NCBI RefSeq assembly: GCF_910591885.1 | Contig: NC_063273.1 | Location: forward strand, 10,168,001-10,232,000 | Length of the DNA stretch: 64,000 nucleotides | DNA from: Bombus terrestris | Lineage: Eukaryota; Arthropoda; Insecta; Hymenoptera; Apidae | Reading direction: 5' to 3' | Shown here: positions 11,609 through 22,760 of the stretch, in pieces | Numbering within the stretch: the first letter of the stretch is position 1 | Layout of the letters: each line of letters begins with the position of its first letter | The notes under the pieces: model-generated | What the model saw: only the letters and a program-made list of their open reading frames with translations | What the model was told of the DNA's origin: nothing | Databases searched by the model: none | Program-made: the position numbers and the translations under genes

Positions 11609-11795
11609 GAGATTTCTTGAACTTCGAAGAAAAGTAATATTACTGTCTGATTATTAGCGTCCAGAGCGACCCATCCTACTTAAATACTCGAAATAATATA
11701 AGAGACATTAGAAATTCGAAGGAAAGTAACATTACGGCCTGGCTAGTAAAGTTTAATCCGACCTATTCTACTTAAACTGTCAGAATCAGGTATCT
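11609..11795. repeat. 92-bp tandem duplication (two diverged copies)
   Basis: The first copy contains TTCGAAGAAAAGTAATATTAC from 11623 and later CCATCCTACTTAAA. The second, 92 bases on, contains TTCGAAGGAAAGTAACATTAC from 11715 and CCTATTCTACTTAAA. The two align over their whole length with scattered substitutions. It is an old local duplication with no coding sign. Confidence 0.7.
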
Positions 11796-14413
11796 ACGTA
11801 GCGACTATAACAATTACATAACAACTCTTACGTCCATGACAGATTTCATGTTCTCTTCCGCTTCTCGTAGCAACCTAAATTATTAACTAGACTGTAAATG
11901 TTCATATATATATGAAAATATGTTAAAATATACAGGGTGTACATAAAACACAAACTATCGATATTGAAGTTCTCATTATAAAATTTGGGGGATGGAACAA
12001 TGCAAACAACATTTCCTAAACTGTATTCGTAACGATAAATCTATAAAATTACAAAAACCTTTCACAATCTAATAGTACTAAAAAATGTCTTATCACATCT
12101 AATACCACGAAACTCCGCTCATATCCACAACATCTCGACCCATATCTATCCCACGTCAAACATCGCCAGAATCCCAACACTTTGTTCAAGAGTCGAAAGT
12201 GCAAAGGTCCTCGAGTCTCGGTTCCAGGCGTGCATCCTGCGAGGTCGAGATTCTGGAAGCGGAGACGTTGCGGGATAAGGATATGATAGGACAGGACAGG
12301 GTCGGGCGGGGAACGGTTGCGCGAGCGTGAAAGGTACGTGTCGCCGCGAGGGAAACTTACATGCATATCCTGAGGGAGGTCGCGCGGCGTCAGGTTGGCA
12401 CAAGGGTGGCAGAAATTACGGCGTCTCGACGACGCCACTTCCTAAGTCTGGCCCGGCATTACCTTACCGCCGCGTCTAACCCCGTATCCGTGGCTCTCTG
12501 CCGCAAGTTATCCTCTTTCAGCTCGCAGCATCCACGCTAGTCGTGGCCCAGGTGTTGCTTTCCAGCCGGTTAAAGCTACTCCGTCGTTCCTGTCTCACAA
12601 GCAAACGTTGCCTAGGCCCAACAACGTGTATCGAGCCTACTCGACAGAGGGTGGAGGCGACTTGCACGGCTTCGAGTTGACTCTGCTTTCGCTCCGTTGG
12701 AGCACCTGCAACGCCCAGCTTGCCATGTCGCGGACGAAACGACGAACTTGATGTGCCTTCCGGGCTGATGCAAGTTTCCCAAGAAGTTTTCCTCCGGCTG
12801 GTCTTCTTGAGTTCCGAGAAATTTTAACGCGTGGCCCCGGGAATATTAAATTTGTTTAACAAGCTCCTTTCTCTCTTTCTCTCTCTTACTCTAGCTTACG
12901 CTTCCTTTCTCCCCTTAATTCGCTGTCTTTGTTCGTAGAGTGGTTCGGTTCTCGCAGTAAGTTTCGGTCCTTCGTTCGAGCCTTCGTGAACTTAAGGGAT
13001 CGCAAAGGCTGAAATTAAATTTCGTCTAATTAACGACTGCAGACGGGAACGGCCCCGGTGATAACCTCTCCGCGGAGACGTTATTGCCATTCTGCAAATA
13101 TTCCTGGAACTTCGCTCGTGATTTTATTTCTCGTTAGATGGCTGGATAATCGAAGACGCGCTTATTAATAAGATGGGAGAGAGAGATGGAAAGTTTGCAT
13201 ATAACCGTCGTAATTGCTGGGCCGTTGAAATCTTCTTTACATAATAAGTTTTAAAACTGATATACTTTTAAATGGTTACTTTTAGATTGTGTATCATAAT
13301 TTGTAACATAAATCGCGTATATCTGTGTTATGTACTAGTATAGACAGTTGAAAAACATAATTATATTAATATAATATCCACTTTGAATGAGTTGAAATTT
13401 GTCGTAAAATAATACTCACCTTCCTAAAATCAATTAAAAGATTAGAAGAAAGAATGAACTATGAAGAATCACCATATCATAGGAACGATAAAAAAAGAGT
13501 AATAGGTGGAAAATATAAATGAAGAATCTCAGGGGTCAAGCTGATTACTTTATTTCTCTTTTTTTTTTTCCGTAACACAATTTTTGATTAGAACAATCAA
13601 TACTGAAAAATTCATTTAATAAATCCACAGCAGAAATTAATCAACCGCCTTTTATATTAAAAATTTTGCAACACAGATACCTGATTAATATCCAATTCTA
13701 AAGGAGCATATGATTCACTTCCACAACTTTGCTTAATGCAAGAAGGTGGCATAAATAATATTAAGGCAATACAATAAGACAAATTTCAAAAAGTAGCTAC
13801 ACCGTCGATTTCCATTATTTTCCGATTGTATGGAGTAAAACCATTCCTATCAACGTTCTCTGCGCATCCTCTTCGACTACCAACCCCCGCGACACGTTTC
13901 TCCATACATTATCGCGGACAATTCGCCAATCAATCTGCACTCGCCTAATTATCGCTTAGAATCCATCAATCGGTCGCGTGTCCCTTTTCGCCATTCTTCG
14001 AGTGGTTGGACGCGATCTCGCATAAAGAAGGAAACGTCGCGACTAATCCGCCCAGTGTGGTGGACAAAGCCGCTCGTCGATCGAGACGGACGAAGATCAT
14101 GGCCGGGATATCTTCATCCATATCAATTACTCCGCGATTAGATGGATGAAGATACGGATGCCGGGGGAACAGTCGCGGCTCTTCGACGACAGACGGACTC
14201 GCGCAGACGTCCGGGTGGACCCTCGCGGCGAGGACCGGAGGTAAGAGGCCCCTCGTGATTGACAACGAGGCTGCCACGATCGGGGACCGGCTGATTCTTT
14301 GATTGAACGCTGTCACTGGTCCGATAAGAAATGGTCCGTCGAATATCTTAATGAGAGTCGCCCGTAGAGAGTCTGGCCTCCGCCTCTCGGAATACGGAGC
14401 CCCGTTTGCGTTT

Positions 14414-14655
14414 CACGTGGCTAATTAACCAGCATAGGATCTATTTACACCGCAGGATATCGGTCTCTCCTGTTGACGTCGCGAGTCGAAGACGCTGCCA
14501 ATTAACGTTGGCCAATCGATCTTACGCGCGTACCGCGACGTACTTGCGGTAGCGCGCTTCGTTATCGCTGGCCAAGTGTCTTTTTGCCTGGAAACGTAAA
14601 CCGAGGGGGGTGACTGAATCGATCGCTGCAATTAAAGGAGGCCGCGTGTTAATTG
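14414..14655. promoter_or_regulatory. Candidate enhancer: E-box plus ATTA-core cluster
   Basis: Within a CpG-rich island, CACGTG (14414-14419) is followed by CTAATTAA (14421-14428), CAATTAAC (14499-14506), CAATTAAA (14629-14636) and GTTAATTG (14648-14655). ATTA cores are the usual target of homeodomain proteins and CACGTG of bHLH proteins. An inverted repeat at 14525-14557 lies in the middle. Such sites occur often by chance, so this is a weak regulatory inference. Confidence 0.25.
14525..14557. repeat. GC-rich inverted repeat (potential hairpin)
   Basis: The arm CGCGCGTACCGC (14525-14536) is complementary, apart from one bulged base, to GCGGTAGCGCGC (14546-14557). The loop is GACGTACTT. The stem is about 11 base pairs, too short for a microRNA precursor. 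Confidence 0.6.
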
Positions 14656-15755
14656 ATCGGCGAACTTGCAACGGATCGGAGCGGGATTATATAGATGGGA
14701 TGTCGAATAATGGACAACGTGGTGAATAAGTCGGGAAGAATTCTACAAGGATGTGGACCGGTGTACTTGAAGTACAATATGTAGATTTCATGTTTTTCTT
14801 ATTACGGGTTCGATGGATTTCATATTTTTAAATGAAATTGTGGAACAATTTTTATACTCACAAGCAGAGATTCGAAGTATTGCTCGCGTTTTGACGAGTT
14901 TTTCAAGAATGGTGCGTAAGCCTTGAAAAAGCGGAGCTAATAGTATTTTTAATTTAATATTGATGTTTAATACAGTAGCGTCTCGTTATCTTAGCTACAA
15001 GTCAGGACTATAACTCGCCAGTTACGAAGAGTGATATATTTCTAAAAAATCCCAAGAACGTTTCTTCAACGTTGAATGACATTTGTTTATTCTATATACA
15101 TAAGAAATACTCACCTGATAAACTCATTTTCAAAATAATTGTGGAAGGCCGGGTCGTAACTGGCTGTCGCTTTTCTTAAGCTATTCGATCTTAAACTATT
15201 AAACAGCGACACCCACACACGCAGTAAACTTTTAAACACTTATCTTCTCACTGCTATATTCAGAAACTCCATTCCAAGGGAAACTGTAAAATACGTAAAA
15301 AAGCCACACGTTCGGTATTAAAGTTTCTTTTCTTTCTTTGAATGGCAAACAAAAGAACAATATGGACAAATAGTCTAATCTACGATCGATAAGGAGCGGA
15401 CGATCGCGATATCGGTACGCAAAGGCGGGTTTCCAAAGCGGGACCAGCATCAGACAAGAGGACAGGGGGAGAGTGGGAGCAACGTCGGTCGAAGGGAAGC
15501 GTGGAAGAGTTAAGGAGATGCGGTGCATGTAAGACGCGGTCGTTATCTTGTCGATCAAACAATTAACAATACCAGCCGGTAGAAGCGAAGCGGTGAGGAA
15601 GAAGAAACCGGCACGCAGGAGGTGCACCTTGATCAAGGGGATCCACTGAGTCGAGAGATACCGGCACGGTACAGATAGAAGGGACACAGAGGACCCGATC
15701 GCCTGTGTAGGGGAGCCTGGCCTCTCGTCGACGTCTCCTTTTCGCAGTGTTACCG

Positions 15756-15788
15756 TTAATTATCCATTAATTAGCCGTCCCTTAATTG
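15756..15788. promoter_or_regulatory. Homeodomain-type site cluster
   Basis: TTAATTA at 15756-15762, ATTAATTA at 15766-15773 and CTTAATTG at 15781-15788 sit within 33 bases at the end of a GC-rich island. The spacing of about 10-12 bases is roughly one helical turn, which would place the sites on one DNA face. Paired-class and Antp-class homeodomains bind such sites; binding here is inference. Confidence 0.3.
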
Positions 15789-18756
15789 CCAGTGACCGTG
15801 CATGGCCGCGTACTAGTCGAAGGACAAGGTCGAGGCTATATCTGCTGCTCTTTGTGATCGGACACCGTTGCGACGATCTCGTTTTCAGTTTCTTCAATGA
15901 AGTCTAATAGCGAAATTTTAGTGATAAAGAGATTAGGTTCGAGGATCTTTTCAATTTTGGAAATTCTGTCGCTGATTAACTTAATTTTATCTTTTGAAAT
16001 ATATACAATCTGAAAAATGTCTGTAACTTAAACACGTGGGTGAAAACCCAAAAAAGAGAGAAAAGGATGACGAGAGAAGTAATTAGCCCGATTTTACATT
16101 GAAATACTCGAAACCGAATATCGCGTTTGAATATTTAAGTAAATCTTCTATAAATTGTGGAACCAAATTCCTAATATACAAGTATCCAAATATTTGTTCA
16201 TCATACGCTAGTCGCTTTATAACGTTAATAATGACAAGTTCATATCAAATCAGTTTGATTCATCTGTTACACCTAGAGAGGCAAAACACGAATATCGCTG
16301 GCTGAAACTATACCGCATCTAAATTATGGTATATCTACAATTTAGAGAGACCATAATGAAACTCCTCAGAAGAAATCTTTCTTTCCTAGAATACATTTAC
16401 ATTGTCTTAAGTCTTCGATTTCAATTACACGAGATATATCGAAAAGAAGGGAACTATAAATATAGCGGCGAAGAAGATATGTCTAAAAACGTATCTCAGA
16501 CTCCTTGCTTGAACCTTCTCCATAACAGGAACTCATCATCGAAGGAAAAGACACATCACGACCGCATGAAGAAAGCAAGGAAGGATGGTCCCACGATACT
16601 GGAGATAGTTGTGGGGACAGAGCGCGGTCGGACTCAAACGGCGAAAAGCGATCGCTTCATAAGTCAACGCCAATCAGGGAAACGTTGCGGTGGAGGCTGG
16701 GCGCCAGTTCGACTCGGATGGAGAAGAGGAAAGAGCCGTGGAACGTCTGGGGGCCGCGAATCGCGGCGCAACAAGAAATATAGCACGAGGGCCGCTATTT
16801 CACCCGCTAAAAGAGAACTGGCAGGACGCCCGGTCCGACGAAAGTGCAAGAGAGAAGAATGAAGAGAAAGAGAGAGGCCTGGCAGGATATAATGGCACAA
16901 AGCTTCTTTGAATCTTAGAGCCTTGCCGCCCCGCACTGGTCTTCGCTATCGACGATCTGCTGCATCGTATGCAAATCCTCCTCCTTATAAATACATCAGC
17001 CTCCGCGGATCTTAGTTGCCCCTCTTTCAGCCTGGCCCTCTCGGTTCTCCGCGTTCGCCTAACCCGCCGTCCCGCTGTCGGCGCATTGACAGTTGACTGG
17101 GGGACGCGGCGTCGCCGGTTCGAATGAATATTCGAATCGGCCGACTTTGTGTCCGCGACGGAACCAGAGATTGATGGCCGAGTCGATACGCTGCGGGGTG
17201 CTGCCTCCCTCGACAGGATAGCGCGAAGGAAGCTTGGAAATTGCGCGTTCGCTACGTGCAACTTGGTTTAGGTGAGAAGCACGAGGTGGTAAGTGGTTGC
17301 GAAGAATCGATGACTAGGATTTATCGCGCTTGAAATTTATTGCGATAATAAGAGTATTTGTTAGAGTTTACCAGGGTTTATCATGGGAGTATATTTATTT
17401 ATCAGAGGAGATCGTAATAAGTATCGACTTAGGTTTGGAGAATTCTTAGAATTTGAAACAATTTGAAGATAGTGTGATTTTACAAAATTAATGTTTTGTT
17501 AAATAATAACACATATACCATTTTTCATGTAGTATTGGGTGTTTTTGCGGGACACTCGCCTTTTCTAATAATTTGTTGGGCTTTTAAATATTCGTTAAAA
17601 TAGTTTCTCCAGATTTGTTCTCTCTTTTCTTATCACAGAAGAGAAATTTTTGTGAACATCGGAATGAGCGATAGTTGATTCTAATGGTTGAACGTTTCTT
17701 AATGTTTTTTATCGAATTTTATATAAAAATGTTTCTCTTCAATCTCTATCTAGATTCTATTTTATCCATCAGTATTCCATAAAAGTACATAATAAATAAT
17801 TCGCTTGAAATCTCTCAAAATATACAATGCACAAAATATTATAGAATAAAGCAATTGTTAAAAGCGCAAAGAATTTCCAAGCAATTTAACGTACAGTTTA
17901 CAAAATTAAGAAGAGAAAGGAGAATTAAAAATAAGGTTAAAAACAAGATGGGAAATCAAAGAGAAAAACAGTCAGTGTTTCCATTGTTTTCTTCTTCAAC
18001 AACTATTCCCGGTACAAAGCAGTACCCAAATTACCAAAACACTTAAGAATCAATAGACGCTGTGAATGGTCGATTACTTTCGATCACCATCGAAAATCGT
18101 CGTTGTCTGACTGGAATGGTGATTTCGGGTGTCGATTTTTCTGAGAAAGATCGCGTGCTTTGGCAATCCGGTCAGGCCTGCCCCCGGCGGTGCGAACAAA
18201 TCGTTATAATCGACACAACGCATTCGGTACGCTGGCTCCGTGACAAGATGTGGCAGGATAAGGATGATACGTGTCTCATTGTACGAGACCACGCCGCCGC
18301 CACGGGGGCCAGTCAACGAGGGCCGGATGATCGGCTCCATCAAAATGCACCGCGCCTCTTCTCAGCCTCGATTCCCATTGTGGATGGTCTTTCAAAGCCC
18401 GTGATAGCCAAGCCGGGCCACTGCCAGGACACCTGCACGCCATTGCATTAAATCACCATCGAAACACGTCCAAAGAGTTTCTCGCGCGCCTCACGGTGGT
18501 CCTCATCTCCATGCGCCCTCGCCGCGGAAAGCGGACGGACACGCGCCCGCTCCCCGGCAAGATTTATCGCACCCGTCAATGAACAGGCTACTCGAAGGGG
18601 TGAGTTCGGTGAGAAAGAGCTTGGATTGGTGGATGAATTGTGACGGGGCGAGTTTAGGGGTTTTTAGGTGTAGAAGAGTTATGTTAATTGTTATAGTGCA
18701 ATATATATTGTGTATATATTTGAGCTGCAGGAAGTATTTGCACACCGTTATATTTA

Positions 18757-18912
18757 TTATTTATTTATTTATCATCGGATTAAAGAAGAACAATTTAGTG
18801 TACAAGTAACTATGCAATTATTATCATCGTGAAAGATAAGAAGATACGAATAAGACAGCATCTAAGATTGTATGTGAACAAGAAAAGTCAAGGACCTCGT
18901 AGATCTCATTAA
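18757..18912 (-). mobile_element. Second, 5'-truncated LINE 3' end in tandem
   Basis: On the minus strand this segment reads NEIYEVLDFSCSHT, then stops, a short 3' untranslated part and an (ATAA)n-type tail at about 18755-18772. It parallels the neighbouring copy (NEICEVLDLSCSHT) base by base with some indels, at a period of 155-158 bases. Only the last 30 or so codons plus the 3' untranslated region are present. It either inserted into the A-rich tail of the neighbour or arose by local tandem duplication. Confidence 0.65.
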
Positions 18913-19195
18913 TATTTATTTATTTATTTATGGGTTGAATAATAACCCTTTGGTATACAAGTAAATATGTAATCATTGTCATTGTCTATACGAAAGCAAG
19001 ACACGAATAAGACCCAGCCTAAAGGTGGTATGTGAACAGGAAAGGTCGAGAACCTCGCAGATCTCATTAATATTTACAATGATGCAGTTGATACAACTAA
19101 AAAGACCATAAAGAGCATTATATAATTCTTGTATGAGAAGGAGACGCTTTGTCGGGCCGAGAAACATACAATTTAAAACAGGATTATAGTATTTG
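18913..19195 (-). mobile_element. LINE relic, reverse-transcriptase C-terminus with A-rich tail
   Basis: The minus strand is open from 19167 to 18979 (62 codons). Near residues 21-41 it reads GLFSCINCIIVN.NEICEVLD, closely matching the C-terminal block of the relic at 10172-10483 (NRFNCVNCIIIN.NKVCDAID), so both belong to one family. After the stop, the 3' untranslated region contains GGGTTATTATTCAACCC (18934-18950, a small hairpin), then a repeated AAATA tail to about 18913. Hairpin plus short-repeat tail is typical of insect CR1/L2/jockey-like 3' ends. Truncated at its 5' end and inactive. Confidence 0.7.
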
Positions 19196-20301
19196 GAAAT
19201 ATGGTACAGATAGTGTTACAGTATTGAGAATCTGGTTAATTATGACCAAGCGTATTAAATTTTGTATATTTTGAATAAATTTTATCATTAAAATAAGGAT
19301 CTTATAACAAAAATAGATATTATGATAGATATTGAGATTTGTGCTACATTTTTGATGTTTTACTTAATAAAAAATGAATCTATCATTCTTACAAAATAAA
19401 CGAGTCTCAAAATACGTATATGTTAACATACACCTTCGTTTATTCACAGGTTAGTTTGTCCATTTTCATTTTCAGTTTGTAAATTTCCATAAATTTCTAC
19501 ACGTTTCTCAACACCATATAAATTTACAAACGTTCTAACCATCCAACCACAACAATTTTAATCTCATCAAAATCCGGAAATCAACGTGTAATACAATTCC
19601 ACATTGTATGATAAAAAACATTATTGTGTGTTGCGAAACAGAGACGCAAAATCACAATATCCAAGCACAATATGTTACGTTATTACCATAAAAGGAACAG
19701 ATATCGGAAATTTTGCAACGATTAAAGGATACGTTTGAAACCTGGTCTAACAGTTTTCTTTTGGCCGTGTTTCCCGGGGTGAAATGAATTACTACGGTCT
19801 GCGTGGACAGGCTCGTTGAACGCAGGAATTACGCGGGCCAGCATTACGCCATGTTACATCCACCGTATTTCCATATTTTTAATTCTGCCGCCGGTGTAAC
19901 GAGAAAAATGTTACCTTCGCAATTATAGATAACAAATGGTTTGTTTGGTGGTCGGCACGTTTTTCGGGGATGGACCAACACGGACGTAGCAGGCGTACAC
20001 CGTCGTTTTGTTCCCTACAAACTTGGGAACGACGGAAAAAGGGGGACACGGCGGCCCACGCGCAATAATGCTGGCCTGGAAAAGCTGAAAAAGAGGGCCA
20101 GAAGGGCAACCATTACTTCCGACGTTTCGCGTCCAAACGATCGCCATTTGTCTCGTCGCAGCCGGTATTATGCAAAGAGCCCTCTGCCATTCGGTGACTC
20201 GGCTCGTACTGCTAGTGAAAGTTATAAACAAACGACATGCCTCCGTTTTTCTTTTCCTGTTCCTCTTTCGCCATCCTCGTCCTGTCAGTCTCCATCTATT
20301 C

Positions 20302-20335
<34 letters not shown>
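20302..20335. repeat. Compound microsatellite (CT)10(CG)7
   Basis: A CT run at 20302-20321 passes directly into alternating CG at 20322-20335. Alternating CG of this length can adopt Z-DNA, and the CT/GA run can form triplex DNA, so the junction may be structurally unusual and polymorphic. Confidence 0.95.
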
Positions 20336-20754
20336 TAGCCGCCACCAAACCGGAATACGTTGGTGACGTACTGCGAAAACAAGGTCAACTTTCATCCCCC
20401 GAATTTATGAATGTTTGAGAATTTTTCGCCCGCCACTGCGGGAATTTGTGGCTGGCGTTCAGCCCAAGAATTATAATCGTGCCTGCATCATGTCCACACC
20501 GTAGAATTATGCAAATTCTTGGTTGCTTCAGAGATGAATGAGTTGGATTAAAAAGAATACGAGGGAGGCTGGCTGTGGTGTGTTCTTTGGTTTGTCATAG
20601 TAGAATGCTTCTAGAATAGTTTTTGAAGTATTTATGTGTACTACAATATTGGGATATTAGAGATTGAAGTTCTGGCAGGTTGAAGGAAATTGGACAGAGA
20701 TGCTATATTGTAGGTGTTCGTGATGGAATTTTCAAAGTTATAAGGCGTACTTCT

Positions 20755-20795
20755 GTTCGTACCTTTCGCTAGCTACCAGCCAGCGAAATACGAAC
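20755..20795. repeat. 41-nt inverted repeat forming a stable hairpin
   Basis: GTTCGTACCTTTCGCT (20755-20770) pairs with AGCGAAATACGAAC (20782-20795). The pairing is 14 base pairs broken by a 2-base CC bulge, with an 11-base loop. Sequence outside does not extend the stem, so it is shorter than a normal microRNA precursor. It could be a protein-binding palindrome or chance. Confidence 0.6.
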
Positions 20796-22203
20796 GTGAT
20801 CGTATGGAAACGCGGGTCAAGAGATGACCAGATGAAGGCGAAGACAATGTATACCCCCAGCGCTGCTGGACAGAGACATCACAACGTCTGGAACGTGAGT
20901 ATTCTCCGCGAAGGATCTTGGAGATACCTTCAATCACGATTTATCGTCTCCGATATGTTCTACCCTTTGGACTTTGTATGATTTCTAACCTAAAATATAC
21001 ATAAAGATTTCTATACAAAGAAAATATATATATTTTCTTCATAGCAAAATATATCTCACTGTCTTGTTGGCCTAAAAATTTTTGTTTCTGTAAAAATTCT
21101 ACAGAAATTTTATTAAAGTATGGATAATAAAATATAGTTGGAAATAAGAACAGAAATGGTATGTAATAAAGAAGTTATATTTTAAAGATTCCACGTTGGA
21201 TTCTCGGACGAAATTTCTATTGTTTTCGAGAAACGACGATCGCTAGTGTTCCTCGCCGAGTGGACGTATAAAACGTGCAGGAACCGCAGTAGTGAGTCGG
21301 GTTACGTGGTAGACGATGGTCGATCCGACGGCCATTAGCTCTGGGTAAACAGAGCCATACTTTATTCGAGGGGCGTCACTCTTCTTCCAACGCGATTCCG
21401 CTCCTTTTTGCCCCGAAACTCGTAATGTTCTGTGTCAGAAATACGCTCGAGATCGGAACGGCAACGGTGTTCGTTTTCGCGTTTAAACGCAAAAAAACGC
21501 AACCCCTTCTCGGTTTCCTCTCTATCATCCGTAAGGAAGTATCTCTCCCTTCGCGTCGATCGTGCTTCTTGCCGTTTTCCTCTTTGTTCCTGGCAATCGA
21601 ACAACTTAAGCATATCTCTGGTACTATTACTTTCGAAGAAACGAAAAATTTAGGTCGATTATTGCAGAAAATTTGTCTTATGAATTGAAGTAAAAAAGTT
21701 TTGTTAAGTCGATCAAATTTTTTTTTAAGCAATTCTGATCGATATTCTAGTTTGTAGGTCTTCTGGATTGTAGACAAATTTTTATTTATAAAATATAAAA
21801 TGGAATAATAGACATACTTAATAATACGATAACAGGTTTCCTCGAATACAGCTGGAATTTTCTTATTTCTCATAGGGCATATAAGGACAGGATACATAAT
21901 CCTGCAATTTGCAATCAAATTTCCACGTGACAATATGCATCTCAGTTCATTCGCGAATTCTTCATATCACTTCTCATTGCACACTACCAATCACATTTGG
22001 GACCGATACTTCTAAATATTCGTTGGAATCTTAATCCACATAATTATGAAAACATGTTTCTCGAATACCAAGAATATTTTCAAAAATCTCATCCCTTTTT
22101 ACTCGGAATTTTAAGAATTATCATCATCATAGCATCAAAATTAATTCAATCTACAAATTGTGTCCTCTATGATTCACTTACTCGTAAACATCTTCGTCCT
22201 CCT

Positions 22204-22252
22204 TCTCTCTCTCTCTCTCTCTCTCTGTCTCTTTCTCTCTCCTCCTCCTCCT
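22204..22252. repeat. Microsatellite (CT)n followed by (CTC)n
   Basis: A CT run at about 22204-22226, an interrupted CT stretch, then CTC units at 22240-22252. The opposite strand yields an artefactual Glu/Arg-rich translation. Confidence 0.9.
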
Positions 22253-22760
22253 CGTTGTCTGCCTCTGCCTCTTCCGTGGCAACTCCTTGACTTGTAAATA
22301 AAATATCGTAGTCACGAGGAAAAAAAAGCGTCATGTAACAAGATACAAGCGTCATCGGATGACGGCGTCCGCGTCTGCACGGAAACGGAGGCCGGAGGAT
22401 CGAGAAATACACCAGGAGCGGAAGCATCGCAGACGGCGGCGTCGGCGAGACATGGCGAACAGTCAGACGAGAGCGTCGATCGAAGAAACGACCTTGTCGA
22501 TCCACGACATGCAGACCGCGTCTTCCCTTTCGCGGAAACTCGTGGCACGCGAGGAGACGGATTTTACGAGGAGGCGGACAAAGTAACGCGCGCAGGTTAA
22601 TTGCCGGGAAGGGCAACGCACGGATAATGGCCGAATAGCAGGACGGCAACGCGTCGAACTTTCTTCGAGGGCGCCTTCTCATTGCGATCACGTGCCTCCG
22701 TGCCTTTGCTCGTCGCGTCTTATTATTTTGTTGCATCCTTTTCGCCATACCACGCAGTCA

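Larger units (their letters stand above)
11096..18750. other. Long gene-free stretch with six GC-rich islands
   Basis: Islands lie at about 11090-11430, 12180-13110, 13850-14700, 15360-15860, 16560-17280 and 18060-18640, each separated by about 0.5-1.2 kb of AT-rich DNA. The longest open frames (16326-16862 plus, 178 codons; 16800-17261 minus, 153 codons; 15232-15687 minus, 151 codons) have no domain and overlap each other or biased sequence. Two islands hold ATTA-core clusters listed separately. An ACAGGGTGT word at 11933-11941 resembles one end of several insect DNA transposons, but no partner end was found. Confidence 0.55.
19196..22760. other. Non-coding DNA with islands at 19740-20470, 21190-21610 and 22320-22760
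   Basis: AT-rich DNA alternates with islands. A minus-strand frame at 21376-21933 (185 codons) runs through both AT-rich and GC-rich DNA, and 22167-22748 (193 codons, minus) ends in a CT/GA microsatellite. Neither has a recognisable domain. TATAAAA at 21267-21273 sits in an island, but initiator and downstream elements are off-register. The 20755-20795 hairpin and microsatellites are listed separately. Confidence 0.5.

Noticed and set aside
11933..11941. ACAGGGTGT as the end of a DNA transposon
   Set aside because: No inverted partner, target duplication or transposase was found nearby.
17117..17125. tRNA T-loop-like GGTTCGAAT
   Set aside because: No matching acceptor, D or anticodon arms can be drawn around it.
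21267..21273. TATAAAA as a core promoter
   Set aside because: The nearest CAGT initiator is only 21 bases away and the AGACG downstream word is also off-register; no coding sequence follows.
22167..22748. 193-codon minus-strand frame as a gene
   Set aside because: Arg-rich in CpG island sequence and ends in a (GA)n repeat; opposite-strand frames overlap; no domain.
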